Assembly (NCBI GenBank): GCA_902785355.1
Contig: CACZYF010000018.1
Coordinates: 1 to 33,753, forward strand
Reading direction: 5' to 3'
Source of the DNA: an uncultured Ruminococcus sp.
GTDB taxonomy: Bacteria; Bacillota; Clostridia; Oscillospirales; Acutalibacteraceae
DNA length: 33,753 bases
Below, one piece after another: positions 14,742 to 22,453 of this stretch. The position numbers and the translations under genes were made by a program. The notes under the pieces were generated by a model. That model was not told where the DNA came from and did no database searches. It was given only the letters and a program-made list of their open reading frames with translations. Within the stretch, counting starts at the first letter, position 1, and each line of letters opens with the position of its first letter.

Positions 14742-15688
14742 CTCTTCGCCTCCATAAATTCCCGGATCGGCATTTTTTCCTGCGCACATGCGAGCAGGAG
14801 CTTCATATACGCGCATTCGGGCGCGATATCATACAACGGAATCGCACCCATCGCGAGTGCCTCGGCGGTAGTCGCGTAGATCTTTCTGTTAGATCGCAGG
14901 GAAGCGAGGAACAGCGGCGTTTCACCGAGAGAATCAATAAAACGTTCAGCCGCCAAGCTGTCGAGGGTCGCGCTGTGGTACAGCGTGTGCAAAACCGCCT
15001 TCACCCCATCTATACTGAACCGTGAATAATCCTGCAGCGGATAGGGATGGATCAGCAGAACGTTGTCGCGGATAAGCGGAAGCCTTTCACGGTCGAATAC
15101 AGCGGGTAGCCGCTGCGTAATCGACTTCCTTACGGTTCGGAAAGAGCCGTCATAAACGGCATAAGCACCGTGAAAGCCGTAAAAATCATCAGACATATCC
15201 GCCTGACGGATATCAGTCGCCTCGTGAATATACATCACGCCGTCACTGTTACGATACGGAACATAAACGCCCGCGATCCCCTGTCGGATCAGCTCAACAG
15301 CGCAGGAAAAGTTCGCTTCACCGTTGCTGCGCGGATCGGTCAGGATCATGTTGGTCGCGACAATGCAGACAGGCACGCCTATATCGGCGCATAAAAGCCC
15401 TATAAAGGCGGATAAATACGCAAGATTATCGCTGCCCGCTGTGATGATCACGCCGTCAAAGCGGGAATAATCCGTCGTCAGCAGTACTTCGGCAAGAATT
15501 GTCAGATCATCTGCCGAGAGGCGTTCACTGAGAATATTCAGCGGGTTTATCGTATCAAATTTTACATCCGGATACTCTGCCGCGTATCGTTCGGCAACAG
15601 GACAGCCTCCCCCGCGGATGACGTCGATGCTGCTGCCGTCAAAGTCAGAACCGATCGTACCGCCGGTGGCAATAACGAGAATCTTCAT
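14738..15688 (-). CDS. Asparaginase-like protein with a degenerate second catalytic motif
   Basis: The protein has 316 residues with the bacterial L-asparaginase fold signature: MKILVIATGGTIGS with the nucleophile Thr at 11. The second motif, normally HGTDT, reads TAGSDN (83-88), so the usual Thr of the Thr-Asp pair is Ser 86. Where the family has the third catalytic residue (Lys, in a TTK-like segment), my hand alignment gives ATDIRQAD, with Ile 160. The activity may therefore be weak, altered (another amide, a D-amino acid or a gamma-glutamyl compound) or lost. The length is normal and the frame intact. AGGAGAGG lies 3 bases upstream of the ATG. It is coupled to the downstream permease by a 4-bp overlap. 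Confidence 0.78.
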   Translation of the reverse strand: MKILVIATGGTIGSDFDGSSIDVIRGGGCPVAERYAAEYPDVKFDTINPLNILSERLSADDLTILAEVLLTTDYSRFDGVIITAGSDNLAYLSAFIGLLCADIGVPVCIVATNMILTDPRSNGEANFSCAVELIRQGIAGVYVPYRNSDGVMYIHEATDIRQADMSDDFYGFHGAYAVYDGSFRTVRKSITQRLPAVFDRERLPLIRDNVLLIHPYPLQDYSRFSIDGVKAVLHTLYHSATLDSLAAERFIDSLGETPLFLASLRSNRKIYATTAEALAMGAIPLYDIAPECAYMKLLLACAQEKMPIREFMEAKR

Positions 15689-15701
15689 ATACCTCTCCTA
15701 T

Positions 15702-15727
15702 ACAAATGCCCGCCTACAAGGCGGGCA
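15702..15727 (-). terminator. Terminator after the transketolase genes
   Basis: An 8-bp GC-rich stem pairs 15707-15714 with 15720-15727 around TACAA. On the minus strand it is followed by TTTGTATA, a short T-tract. It lies just before the ribosome site of the asparaginase-like gene, so that gene may depend on read-through. Confidence 0.6.
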
Positions 15728-15733
15728 CGTTCA

Positions 15734-16681
15734 TTATTTCTTATCAAGCTCCTCGAGGATGACCTTCTTGATGTTGGGAGCGGTCAAGCCGAAGATATCA
15801 AGCAGTTCCTTAGCGGGGCCGGAGTAGCCGAACTCATCGTTTACGCCGATTCTGCGAACGGGAACGGGACACTCTGAGGAGGTGACCTCGCATACCGCGT
15901 CGCCTAAGCCGCCGATAACATTGTGCTCCTCGACGGTGATGATCCTACCGGTCTCCTGAGCCGCCTTGAGGATGATCTCGCGGTCGATGGGCTTGATGGT
16001 ATGGATGTTGATCAGTCGAACGCTCTTACCCTCGGCGATCAGCTCGTCCACCGCCTTGAGGCTCTCGAGCACGCACAGTCCGGTCGCGATAACGGTGATA
16101 TCGGCACCCTCGCGCAGGGTGATACCCTTGCCCCACTCGAACTTGTAGGTCTCGGGGTCATTGAAGCTATCAACAGCCAGTCTGCCTAAACGGATATAGA
16201 CGGGGCCTTCATATTCGAGCGCCGCCTTGGTAGCCGCCTTCATCTCCCAGTGATCGGCAGGGTTCAGAACGACCATGCCGGGAATGGTACGCATGATACC
16301 GATATCCTCTAAGCACTGGTGGGTCGCGCCGTCCTCACCGGTAGAGATGCCGGCGTGGGAACCCGCGATCTTCACATTGAGGTTCGGATAAGCCACGGAG
16401 TTGCGGATCTGCTCAAAAGCACGTCCGGTCGCAAACATCGCGAAGGAAGCCGCTACCGGGATCTTGCCGGAAGCCGCGAGTCCCGCCGCTACGCCGACCA
16501 TGTTCGCCTCAGCAATACCGCAGTCGAAGAAACGCTCGGGGTAAGCGTTGCCGAAGATAGAAGTCTTGGTCGCCGCCGCGAGGTCAGCGTCCAGAACGAT
16601 GATATCGGGATTGGTCTCAGCCATCTCGCACAGAGCCTCGCCGAAGCTCTCACGGGTCGCCTTGGTAATGATCTCAGCCAT
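15734..16681 (-). CDS. Transketolase, C-terminal subunit
   Basis: The protein has 315 residues and covers the pyrimidine-binding and C-terminal domains of transketolase. Seen: ESFGEALCEMAE at the start, DCGIAEANMVGVAAGLA with the TPP-activating Glu, SHAGISTGEDGATHQ, and the C-terminal IITVEEHNVIGGLGDAVCE. It forms the active enzyme with the N-terminal subunit encoded one base upstream. The complex transfers two-carbon units between ketose and aldose phosphates in the non-oxidative pentose phosphate pathway. Split transketolases are usual in Clostridia. GGAGG sits inside the end of the upstream gene, 8-9 bases before this ATG. The gene symbol varies, so none is given. Confidence 0.92.
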   Translation of the reverse strand: MAEIITKATRESFGEALCEMAETNPDIIVLDADLAAATKTSIFGNAYPERFFDCGIAEANMVGVAAGLAASGKIPVAASFAMFATGRAFEQIRNSVAYPNLNVKIAGSHAGISTGEDGATHQCLEDIGIMRTIPGMVVLNPADHWEMKAATKAALEYEGPVYIRLGRLAVDSFNDPETYKFEWGKGITLREGADITVIATGLCVLESLKAVDELIAEGKSVRLINIHTIKPIDREIILKAAQETGRIITVEEHNVIGGLGDAVCEVTSSECPVPVRRIGVNDEFGYSGPAKELLDIFGLTAPNIKKVILEELDKK

Positions 16682-16682
16682 G

Positions 16683-17522
16683 TTACGCCTCCAGTTCCGC
16701 GAGCTGTGCCTCGAGCTCAGCCATCGCTACCTTAAATTCATCGGCGTTAGTCGCCTTGCCGTGCCAGCCTACCTGGTTCTCCATGAACGAAACGCCCTTG
16801 CCCTTGATTGTCTTCATGATGATCGCGAAGGGCTTAGCGGAAGCCTTCGCCTGAGCCAGCGCGCCCTCGATCGCGTCGAAGTCGTGCCCGTCGATGATTA
16901 CGGTGTCAAAGCCGAAGGACTCGAACTTGGTATCGAGCGGCTCTACGCCGCCGACCTCCTCGGTAGTACCGTCGATCTGCAGACCGTTGCAGTCCACGAT
17001 CACGGTCAGGTTATCGAGGTTGTGATGACCGGCGAACATCGCCGCCTCCCAAACCTCGCCTTCCTCGCACTCGCCGTCGCCGAGTACGGTATAAACGCGG
17101 TAATCCTTCTTGTCGATCTTCGCGGCGAGCGCCATACCGCAAGCGGCGGAAACGCCCTGTCCGAGAGAACCGGAACTCATATCGATACCCGGGGTACCCT
17201 TCATATCGGGATGACCCTGGAGCATCGCGCCCACATGACGGAGCACCTCTAGCTCCTTCCAGTCAAAATAGCCCTTGAGCGCCAAAACGGCGTACAGGCT
17301 CGGGCAACAATGACCCTTTGATAAAACGAAGCGGTCTCTGTCAGCCCACTGAGGGTTCGCGGGATCCACGTTCATCTCCTTGAAATACAGATAGGTGAAC
17401 ATGTCCGCCGCGGACAAAGAACCGCCCGGATGTCCTGATTTAGCATGGAACGTACCGATGATGGCACCCATCCTCGCCTTGCAAGCGAGAATCTCCAGAT
17501 TTCTCTTCTCTGCCTGATTCAT
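16683..17522 (-). CDS. Transketolase, N-terminal subunit
   Basis: The protein has 279 residues and is the thiamine pyrophosphate-binding half: SGHPGGSLSAADM, DRFVLSKGHC, GSLGQGVSAACGMALA, and the TPP/Mg motif GDGECEEGEVWEA ending in CNGLQIDG. It pairs with the C-terminal subunit downstream, with a one-base gap between genes, and together they make a full-length transketolase. GGGAGG lies 7 bases upstream of the ATG. The 5' region is divergent from coaX; a possible extended -10 promoter is at 17595-17603. Confidence 0.93.
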   Translation of the reverse strand: MNQAEKRNLEILACKARMGAIIGTFHAKSGHPGGSLSAADMFTYLYFKEMNVDPANPQWADRDRFVLSKGHCCPSLYAVLALKGYFDWKELEVLRHVGAMLQGHPDMKGTPGIDMSSGSLGQGVSAACGMALAAKIDKKDYRVYTVLGDGECEEGEVWEAAMFAGHHNLDNLTVIVDCNGLQIDGTTEEVGGVEPLDTKFESFGFDTVIIDGHDFDAIEGALAQAKASAKPFAIIMKTIKGKGVSFMENQVGWHGKATNADEFKVAMAELEAQLAELEA

Positions 17523-17594
17523 CCTTATGCCTCCCCAAAATTCGCGCTTTTTTGCGGAGTGATAGCATTGCGCACCACTCCAGAATACATCGAT

Positions 17595-17603
17595 ATTCTA
17601 CCA
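17595..17603 (-). promoter_or_regulatory. Possible extended -10 promoter of the transketolase operon
   Basis: On the minus strand TGGTAGAAT (complement of 17595-17603) has an upstream TG and a near-consensus -10, but no clear -35. An inverted repeat AGAATA/TATTCT (17582-17599) overlaps it and could be an operator. Confidence 0.33.
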
Positions 17604-17660
17604 CAAATCCCGCGTAATATTTTTCATTATGTGAAAAAAGCCGAAAATCGGTCATTTATA

Positions 17661-17689
17661 TTGAAACTACCTAAAAATTATGATACAAT
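17661..17689 (+). promoter_or_regulatory. Sigma-A promoter of coaX
   Basis: TTGAAA (17661-17666), a 17-bp spacer, then TACAAT (17684-17689). The ribosome site follows within about 10 bases, so the leader is very short. Confidence 0.72.
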
Positions 17690-17708
17690 CCCATCGGAAA
17701 GGAGCGAA

Positions 17709-18485
17709 ATGTATATGCTGCTGACAGCCGATATCGGCAACACCAATATCAAGTTCGGGATTTTCAACGACAAGGAGCTGATCCGCACGCTGACGATCTC
17801 GTGTGAGAAGGCTAAAACCGCAGATGAATACGGCGTGGAGCTCTACTCGCTGATCCGCGTGATGGGCATCCACCGCGACGACTTCGACGGCTGCATCATC
17901 AGCTCGGTCGTTCCGCTCGTAACCGGCAGGATCGACGCCGCGGTACGCGATATTCTCGGCGTAGAACCGATCATTGTCGGCCCCGGCGTCAAAACAGGAC
18001 TGAACATCCGCATCGACGATCCCTCCACTCTCGGCGCTGACCTCGTGGTCGCGTGCGTAGCGGCGAACGCGCTGATCAAGGCGCCCGCCGTCGTCATCAG
18101 CATGGGCACCGCGACGGTATGGTGCGCGATCGATAAGCGCGGCAGCATGGTAGGCTGTGCGATCGCACCCGGTATGACCGTTTCGCTCGAGGCGCTGACC
18201 AAGAACACGGCGCTGTTGCAGGGCGTTGCCTTCACCGCGCCGAAGTCCGTCATCGGTACCAACAGCGACAAGAGTATCCGCTCAGGCGTCGTTTGGGGCA
18301 CGGTAGGCATGATCGACAGCATGATCGACCGGATCGAGAACGAGCTCGGCGAGAAATGCAGCATCATCGCGACAGGCGGACTAGCCAAAACCATCATCCC
18401 CTATTGCAGCCACGAGATCACCATCCGCGAGAACCTCATCCTCGAGGGTCTGCGCCTGATCTATGAAAAGAATCAAAGAGGTTAA
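17709..18485 (+). CDS. coaX: Type III pantothenate kinase
   Basis: The protein has 258 residues. It phosphorylates pantothenate in the first step of coenzyme A synthesis. CoaX landmarks of the ASKHA fold are DIGNTNIKFGIF near the N-terminus (phosphate loop), GPGVKTGLNIRIDDPSTLGAD (pantothenate-side segment), VISMGTATVW (second phosphate motif) and ATGGLAKTI. AAAGGAG (17698-17704) precedes two possible starts, ATG 17709 (spacing 4) and ATG 17715 (spacing 10); the first is listed and the second adds a two-residue uncertainty. An ECF importer S component lies downstream. A pantothenate supply role for that importer is attractive but inferred. Confidence 0.92.
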   Translation: MYMLLTADIGNTNIKFGIFNDKELIRTLTISCEKAKTADEYGVELYSLIRVMGIHRDDFDGCIISSVVPLVTGRIDAAVRDILGVEPIIVGPGVKTGLNIRIDDPSTLGADLVVACVAANALIKAPAVVISMGTATVWCAIDKRGSMVGCAIAPGMTVSLEALTKNTALLQGVAFTAPKSVIGTNSDKSIRSGVVWGTVGMIDSMIDRIENELGEKCSIIATGGLAKTIIPYCSHEITIRENLILEGLRLIYEKNQRG

Positions 18486-18612
18486 TGGTGAATGACTAAT
18501 GGTGAATAGTTGACGGAGGGCTGCGCCCTCAACCGATTTATACTATATAAATCCAAAACGCGCAGCGTTTCCCGACACCATTCACCATTCACTGTTCACC
18601 GTTCACCATATA
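18483..18612. repeat. Short-unit repeat block with inverted arms (ATGGTGAAT family)
   Basis: The left arm carries TAATGGTGAATG and TAATGGTGAATAG. The right arm carries ACCATTCACCATTCACTG and TTCACCGTTCACCAT, the reverse complements of the same unit. The arms are imperfect inverted repeats about 60 bases apart, with a small GGGCTGCGCCC hairpin between. It is non-coding and begins at the coaX stop codon. It looks like a dispersed intergenic repeat. Confidence 0.6.
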
Positions 18613-18652
18613 AAATTGCGCTTCACCTCGTCGGTGCGAGCTCTGCTCGGCA

Positions 18653-18676
18653 GGAGCGATCCTTACGGATCACTCC
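18653..18676. repeat. Intergenic hairpin before the ECF gene
   Basis: GGAGCGATCC (18653-18662) pairs with GGATCACTCC (18667-18676) with one mismatch across TTAC. It is flanked by two copies of TTCTGCTCGGCA/CTCTGCTCGGCA (about 18641-18652 and 18691-18702). No T-tract follows. No known riboswitch was recognised in 18613-18720. Confidence 0.45.
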
Positions 18677-18732
18677 CCGCCCGTCTAAGCAAGTTCTGCT
18701 CGGCAAAAGAGGGAGGCAGCAGGAGGTATTTT

Positions 18733-19335
18733 ATGTCAAACACAAGCAAGAAAAACAACGTCTACAAGCTGACGGCTCTGGGAATTTTGACAGCGATCAT
18801 CATTGTGCTGCAGATATTCACCACCTTCGTCAAGTTCGGACCCTTCTCGATCACGCTGGCGCTGGTGCCGATCGTCGTCGGCGCGGCTATGTTCGGTAAG
18901 GGCGCGGGCGCATATCTCGGCGCGGTGCTGGGTGTGATCGTCACCATCATGAGCGCTACCGGCGGCGATCCGGGCGGCTTTATGGTATGGTCTGCCAATC
19001 CCTTCCTCTGCACGGTGCTGTGTATCTTAAAAACCGCCGTCGCAGGCTTTTTAGCGGGTCTGATGTATGAGCTGGTCGGAAAGAAAAACAAGCTGCTCGG
19101 CGTGATCTTAGCGGCGCTGATCTCCCCCATCGCCAACACCGGTATCTTCATCATCGGTATGCTGCTGTTCTTCAGAGAAACACTGGCGGCATGGGCAAAC
19201 GGCTCCGATCTGCTGACCTTCATCATCATCGGTCTGACCGGCGTCAACTTCCTCGTTGAGCTGGGCGTGAACATCGTCCTCAGCCCCGTGGTCGTCAAGA
19301 TCATCGACGCAGTCAAGAAAACCGGTAAAGCTTGA
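18733..19335 (+). CDS. ECF transporter S component (vitamin or cofactor specific)
   Basis: The protein has 200 residues with about six membrane spans. It is the substrate-binding integral membrane subunit of an energy-coupling-factor importer, which uses a shared EcfAAT module encoded elsewhere. Typical features are the short basic N-terminus, LTALGILTAIIIVLQIF in the first span, a second span with LVPIVVGAAMFGKGAGAYLGA, and a loop with GGDPGGFMVW. The neighbouring coaX suggests pantothenate as substrate (PanT-like), but the sequence does not prove it. AGGAGG lies 6 bases upstream of ATG 18733; a longer frame upstream runs through repeats and is not used. A clear terminator follows. Confidence 0.85.
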   Translation: MSNTSKKNNVYKLTALGILTAIIIVLQIFTTFVKFGPFSITLALVPIVVGAAMFGKGAGAYLGAVLGVIVTIMSATGGDPGGFMVWSANPFLCTVLCILKTAVAGFLAGLMYELVGKKNKLLGVILAALISPIANTGIFIIGMLLFFRETLAAWANGSDLLTFIIIGLTGVNFLVELGVNIVLSPVVVKIIDAVKKTGKA

Positions 19336-19348
19336 TTATTAACAGCAA

Positions 19349-19382
19349 CGCCCTGTACCATCACGGTACAGGGCGATTTTTA
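19349..19382 (+). terminator. Terminator of the coaX-ECF region
   Basis: CGCCCTGTACC (19349-19359) pairs perfectly with GGTACAGGGCG (19365-19375), followed by ATTTTTAT. It is shared with the convergent cohesin-like gene, for which the T-tract is weaker. Confidence 0.9.
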
Positions 19383-19398
19383 TAGGTTTCATCAGGTT

Positions 19399-20214
19399 TT
19401 ACGGCTTGATCTCCTCGTTCAGTTCATCGATGATAGCCTGCTTTTCTTCGGGGGTCAAGTCCTCGGACGGAGGAGGAAGGGGCGGCTCGGGATGATCCTT
19501 GTCGTCTTTCTTAATCAAATAACTTTTCTTACCGATCTTGATACCCAGTACTACCAATACGACACACAACAGCACTGCAGCCGCGCCGATCAGAATATAA
19601 CGCCAAACCCGGTAAGGATTCGTATCGAAAACGCCGCCCCGGTAATCACGGATTTTGACATCCTCACCGTCATCCTCGGCGTCACCGGATATCCTGTCCT
19701 TCTGCGAGCGGGAGGACGTAGAGCGGGATGATCGACCGCCGCTGTTTTTAACGCTTCCCGAGGATGAGGACGCGCCGTTCTTTGACAGTTCGACAGTCAG
19801 CGTATCATCCCGAATACCACTCAGTATCCGAGCGCTGCTGTCAGCCGCCTGATCCACATGCAGGGTGAATTTCGCCGTTCCCGCAGCAAGGGATTTGAAC
19901 TTCATGCGGCAGAGCCTGTCCTTGAACGTGCCGCTGTCGGCGATACAGACAGCGACCTTCCCGGAAGTCGGATTGTCCCGCACCGCGGAAGATTTCTTCT
20001 CGGCTTCGACGCCGCGATACTCCGCAAGAGTCCTATCATAAGTCAGTGTAAAGACCGCCGCAGAAGCCCCGCCGCTGCAGCGGATATCGACATAAAAGGT
20101 ACTGCCCGAGCCGGCTGAATAAGCGCAAGAAAAAGAAGGACTGTCCGCTGCACGAACCGTCACGCCGCAGAGCATGAGCATCATCGTTATCAGCAAAACA
20201 ATCCTTTTCATCAT
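19399..20214 (-). CDS. Membrane-anchored cohesin-like protein
   Basis: The protein has 271 residues. Residues 1-22 form a signal peptide ending VRAA. Residues about 25-143 look like a cohesin or related beta-sandwich: AAVFTLTYDRTLAEYRGVE, then NPTSGKVAVCIADSG, then RMKFKSLAAGTAKFTLHV, in the order seen in cohesins that bind dockerins. A Ser/Arg-rich linker (about 146-190) leads to one membrane span (about 206-226) and a cytoplasmic acidic/Pro tail (EPPLPPPSEDLTPEEKQ). This predicts a cell-surface receptor for dockerin proteins such as those at 1802-3169 and 11244-12764. The domain is short and divergent. The start ATGATG overlaps the stop of the upstream reductase; the first ATG is used. No strong ribosome site is seen, so translation is probably coupled. 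Confidence 0.68.
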   Translation of the reverse strand: MMKRIVLLITMMLMLCGVTVRAADSPSFSCAYSAGSGSTFYVDIRCSGGASAAVFTLTYDRTLAEYRGVEAEKKSSAVRDNPTSGKVAVCIADSGTFKDRLCRMKFKSLAAGTAKFTLHVDQAADSSARILSGIRDDTLTVELSKNGASSSSGSVKNSGGRSSRSTSSRSQKDRISGDAEDDGEDVKIRDYRGGVFDTNPYRVWRYILIGAAAVLLCVVLVVLGIKIGKKSYLIKKDDKDHPEPPLPPPSEDLTPEEKQAIIDELNEEIKP

Positions 20215-20942
20215 ATCACCATACCGCCGTTTACCGGCAAAACCTGACCGGTCACGAACCGCGCCTTGTCAGAGGCGAGGTACAACACCGCATCGGCGAT
20301 ATCCGCAGGGGTACCGGTCATCATCAGGGGGGATTCTTCTTTCAGCGCGGCGATATCCTGTTCGGAAAAGCCCGCCATCATATCCGTCATCACGACGCCG
20401 GGCGAAACCGCGTTCACACGCACGCCGGAGGGTCCGACCTCCTTCGCGAGCGCCTTGGTCAGTCCGATCACGCCTGCCTTCGCAGCGGAATACGCCGCCT
20501 CACAGGACGCGCCGACCTCGCCCCACATTGAGGCGATATTCACGATCACACCCTTATGGGCGCGGATCATCGCGGGCAAAGCCGCCCTGCAACAGTAGAA
20601 CACCGAGCTGAGATTGGTGTTCAACATCCTCTGCCAGTCATCGTTGCTGAGATCGGTAAGCAGTCCAAACAACGAGATCCCCGCGTTATTGACGAGGATA
20701 TCGGGATCGCCGAGTTCTCGGCGAACGGTTTCAAACATCGCGTTGACCTGAGCGCTGTCGGACACGTCAGCTTGTACGGTGATTGCGCGAACGCCTTTTT
20801 CTCTGAATTCTTCACAAAGCAGGTTGGCTTTTTCGGCATTTTTATGATAATTCACCGCTACGTCACAGCCTTCGCAGGCAAAGGCACGCGCAATCGCCGC
20901 GCCGATACCGCGGGAGGCTCCCGTTACGAGTACGACGCTCAT
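20211..20942 (-). CDS. Short-chain dehydrogenase/reductase, FabG-like
   Basis: The protein has 243 residues, close to FabG in length. Visible: the NADP(H) motif TGASRGIG (7-14), NNAG (85-88), Asn 110, and the catalytic Ser 138, Tyr 151 and Lys 155 (YSAAK), ending VTGQVLPVNGGM. The family reduces 3-oxoacyl-ACP in fatty-acid synthesis, but many homologues act on other ketones. No fab gene is nearby; it sits between trkH and the cohesin-like gene, so 3-oxoacyl-ACP reductase is the best guess only. ATG 20942 follows the trkH stop by one base, with GGAGG 10 bases upstream inside trkH. It overlaps the next gene by 4 bases. Confidence 0.85.
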   Translation of the reverse strand: MSVVLVTGASRGIGAAIARAFACEGCDVAVNYHKNAEKANLLCEEFREKGVRAITVQADVSDSAQVNAMFETVRRELGDPDILVNNAGISLFGLLTDLSNDDWQRMLNTNLSSVFYCCRAALPAMIRAHKGVIVNIASMWGEVGASCEAAYSAAKAGVIGLTKALAKEVGPSGVRVNAVSPGVVMTDMMAGFSEQDIAALKEESPLMMTGTPADIADAVLYLASDKARFVTGQVLPVNGGMVI

Positions 20943-20943
20943 A

Positions 20944-22398
20944 TCAGTTGCGCCTCCATGCCGAGGGAACGAACAGCAACAGGAAGGGATAGAGCTCAAG
21001 TCTGCCCGCGAGCATATTGAAGCAAAACACGATCTTGGAGAAGACCGAGAAGCCCGCATAGTTGCCGGTCGAGCCGACGATATTCATACCGGGACCGGTG
21101 TTGTTCAGCGTCGCCAGAACGCTGGTAATGCTGGTAGTGAAATCAAAGCCGTTCAGGGATATCAGAATCGTCGTAACGATGATGATCGCCATATAGATCG
21201 CAAAGAACACGCTGACGGAGCGGGATATCTCATGGGTGATCTTCTTGCTGTCCATCTTGACCGCCTGGACGGTACGGGGATGCAGGATCAGGGTGAACTC
21301 CTTTTTGATCCCCTTGAGCAGGATGACAAAGCGCGACACCTTCAAGCCGCCGCCGGTTGAACCGGCACAGGCGCCGATACAGGTCGCGATCAATACCAGC
21401 GTTTTGGAAAACTCAGGCCATTTGTTGACGTCCGTCATCGCCAGACCGGTAGAGGATTCGACCGAGGTGACATAGAAGAAGCTCTGGTGGATAGAGTTGT
21501 ATAAATCGTTGCCGTAAACGCGGTTGATATACAGGTCGGCGGCGATCAGCCCGGTGATCACAAAGACGATTCCGAAATACACCCACAGCTCTTCGCTTTT
21601 GAGCACCTGCTTAAAGCGGCGCGAGATGATCAGGATGTAAACATAGAAATTAACGCCGAACAGCATCATAAAGACAGCCGCTACCGTCTGCAAATACGGG
21701 CTGAAGCGCGCCATAGAATCATTATATACCATAAAGCCGCCGGTACCCGCCGTGGAGAACGAGGTGGTCACAGCATCAAAAAGATTCATGCCGCCGCACA
21801 GGAGCAGAATACACTCCAGCGCGGTCAGACCGCAGTAGATGCCGTACAGCAGCGCCGCATAGTTGCGGAGCTTCGGCATGCTCTTGCTGACGGAAGGGCC
21901 GGTAGACTCCGCCTTCATCAGGTTAATGCTCTGGTTACCGCCCAGACGCGGAATGATCGCGAGCAGAAACACGACAACGCCCATTCCGCCTAAGAAATGG
22001 GAGAAGCTACGCCAGAACAGCATACAGCGCGGCAGGGATTCGATCTCGGTGAGGATCGTCGCGCCGGTGGTGGTGAAGCCGGAGATGGTCTCGAACACCG
22101 CGTCGACAAAATGCGGGATCGTTCCAGACCACCAAAGCGGGATACAGCCCGCGACCGACAACACTATCCACGACAGCGCCGTCGCGATGAAGCCGTCCTT
22201 CAGATACATGACGTTGCTCTTCGGCTTCTTGAATACCAGAAGAAATCCCAGCAGCATACAGGTAACGCCGACATAGACGAAATACTTCATGAAGTGCCAC
22301 TCTCCATACAGCAGTCCGACTATGGTCGACAGCTGCATCGTAGCGCCCTCTATCAGCAGTACCCAGCCTAATATATAACTGATCAATCGTTTATTCAT
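20944..22398 (-). CDS. trkH: TrkH-family potassium uptake channel subunit
   Basis: The protein has 484 residues with multiple spans and four pore-loop repeats carrying the selectivity glycines: SGFTTTGATI, FSTAGTGGF, SVESSTGLAM and NNTGPGMN. It is the membrane subunit of Trk potassium uptake, gated by the cytoplasmic TrkA RCK protein encoded immediately upstream. ACAGSTGGGLKVSR is another family landmark. The start is ATG 22398 with AAAGG about 10 bases upstream; the frame opens with a TTG at 22416 that overlaps that site. It lies 55 bp after trkA, a spacer that holds a small GCGGG/CCCGC hairpin. The SDR and cohesin-like genes are coupled downstream. Confidence 0.92.
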   Translation of the reverse strand: MNKRLISYILGWVLLIEGATMQLSTIVGLLYGEWHFMKYFVYVGVTCMLLGFLLVFKKPKSNVMYLKDGFIATALSWIVLSVAGCIPLWWSGTIPHFVDAVFETISGFTTTGATILTEIESLPRCMLFWRSFSHFLGGMGVVVFLLAIIPRLGGNQSINLMKAESTGPSVSKSMPKLRNYAALLYGIYCGLTALECILLLCGGMNLFDAVTTSFSTAGTGGFMVYNDSMARFSPYLQTVAAVFMMLFGVNFYVYILIISRRFKQVLKSEELWVYFGIVFVITGLIAADLYINRVYGNDLYNSIHQSFFYVTSVESSTGLAMTDVNKWPEFSKTLVLIATCIGACAGSTGGGLKVSRFVILLKGIKKEFTLILHPRTVQAVKMDSKKITHEISRSVSVFFAIYMAIIIVTTILISLNGFDFTTSITSVLATLNNTGPGMNIVGSTGNYAGFSVFSKIVFCFNMLAGRLELYPFLLLFVPSAWRRN

Positions 22399-22453
22399 AA
22401 CGAAATTGCCTTTCAAAATCGGTATCTATGCGGGAAACCCCCGCGCTGACCGA

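Noticed and set aside
18613-18720. Riboswitch before the ECF gene
   Set aside because: No known cobalamin, TPP, FMN or folate core was recognised; kept only as a repeat/hairpin observation.
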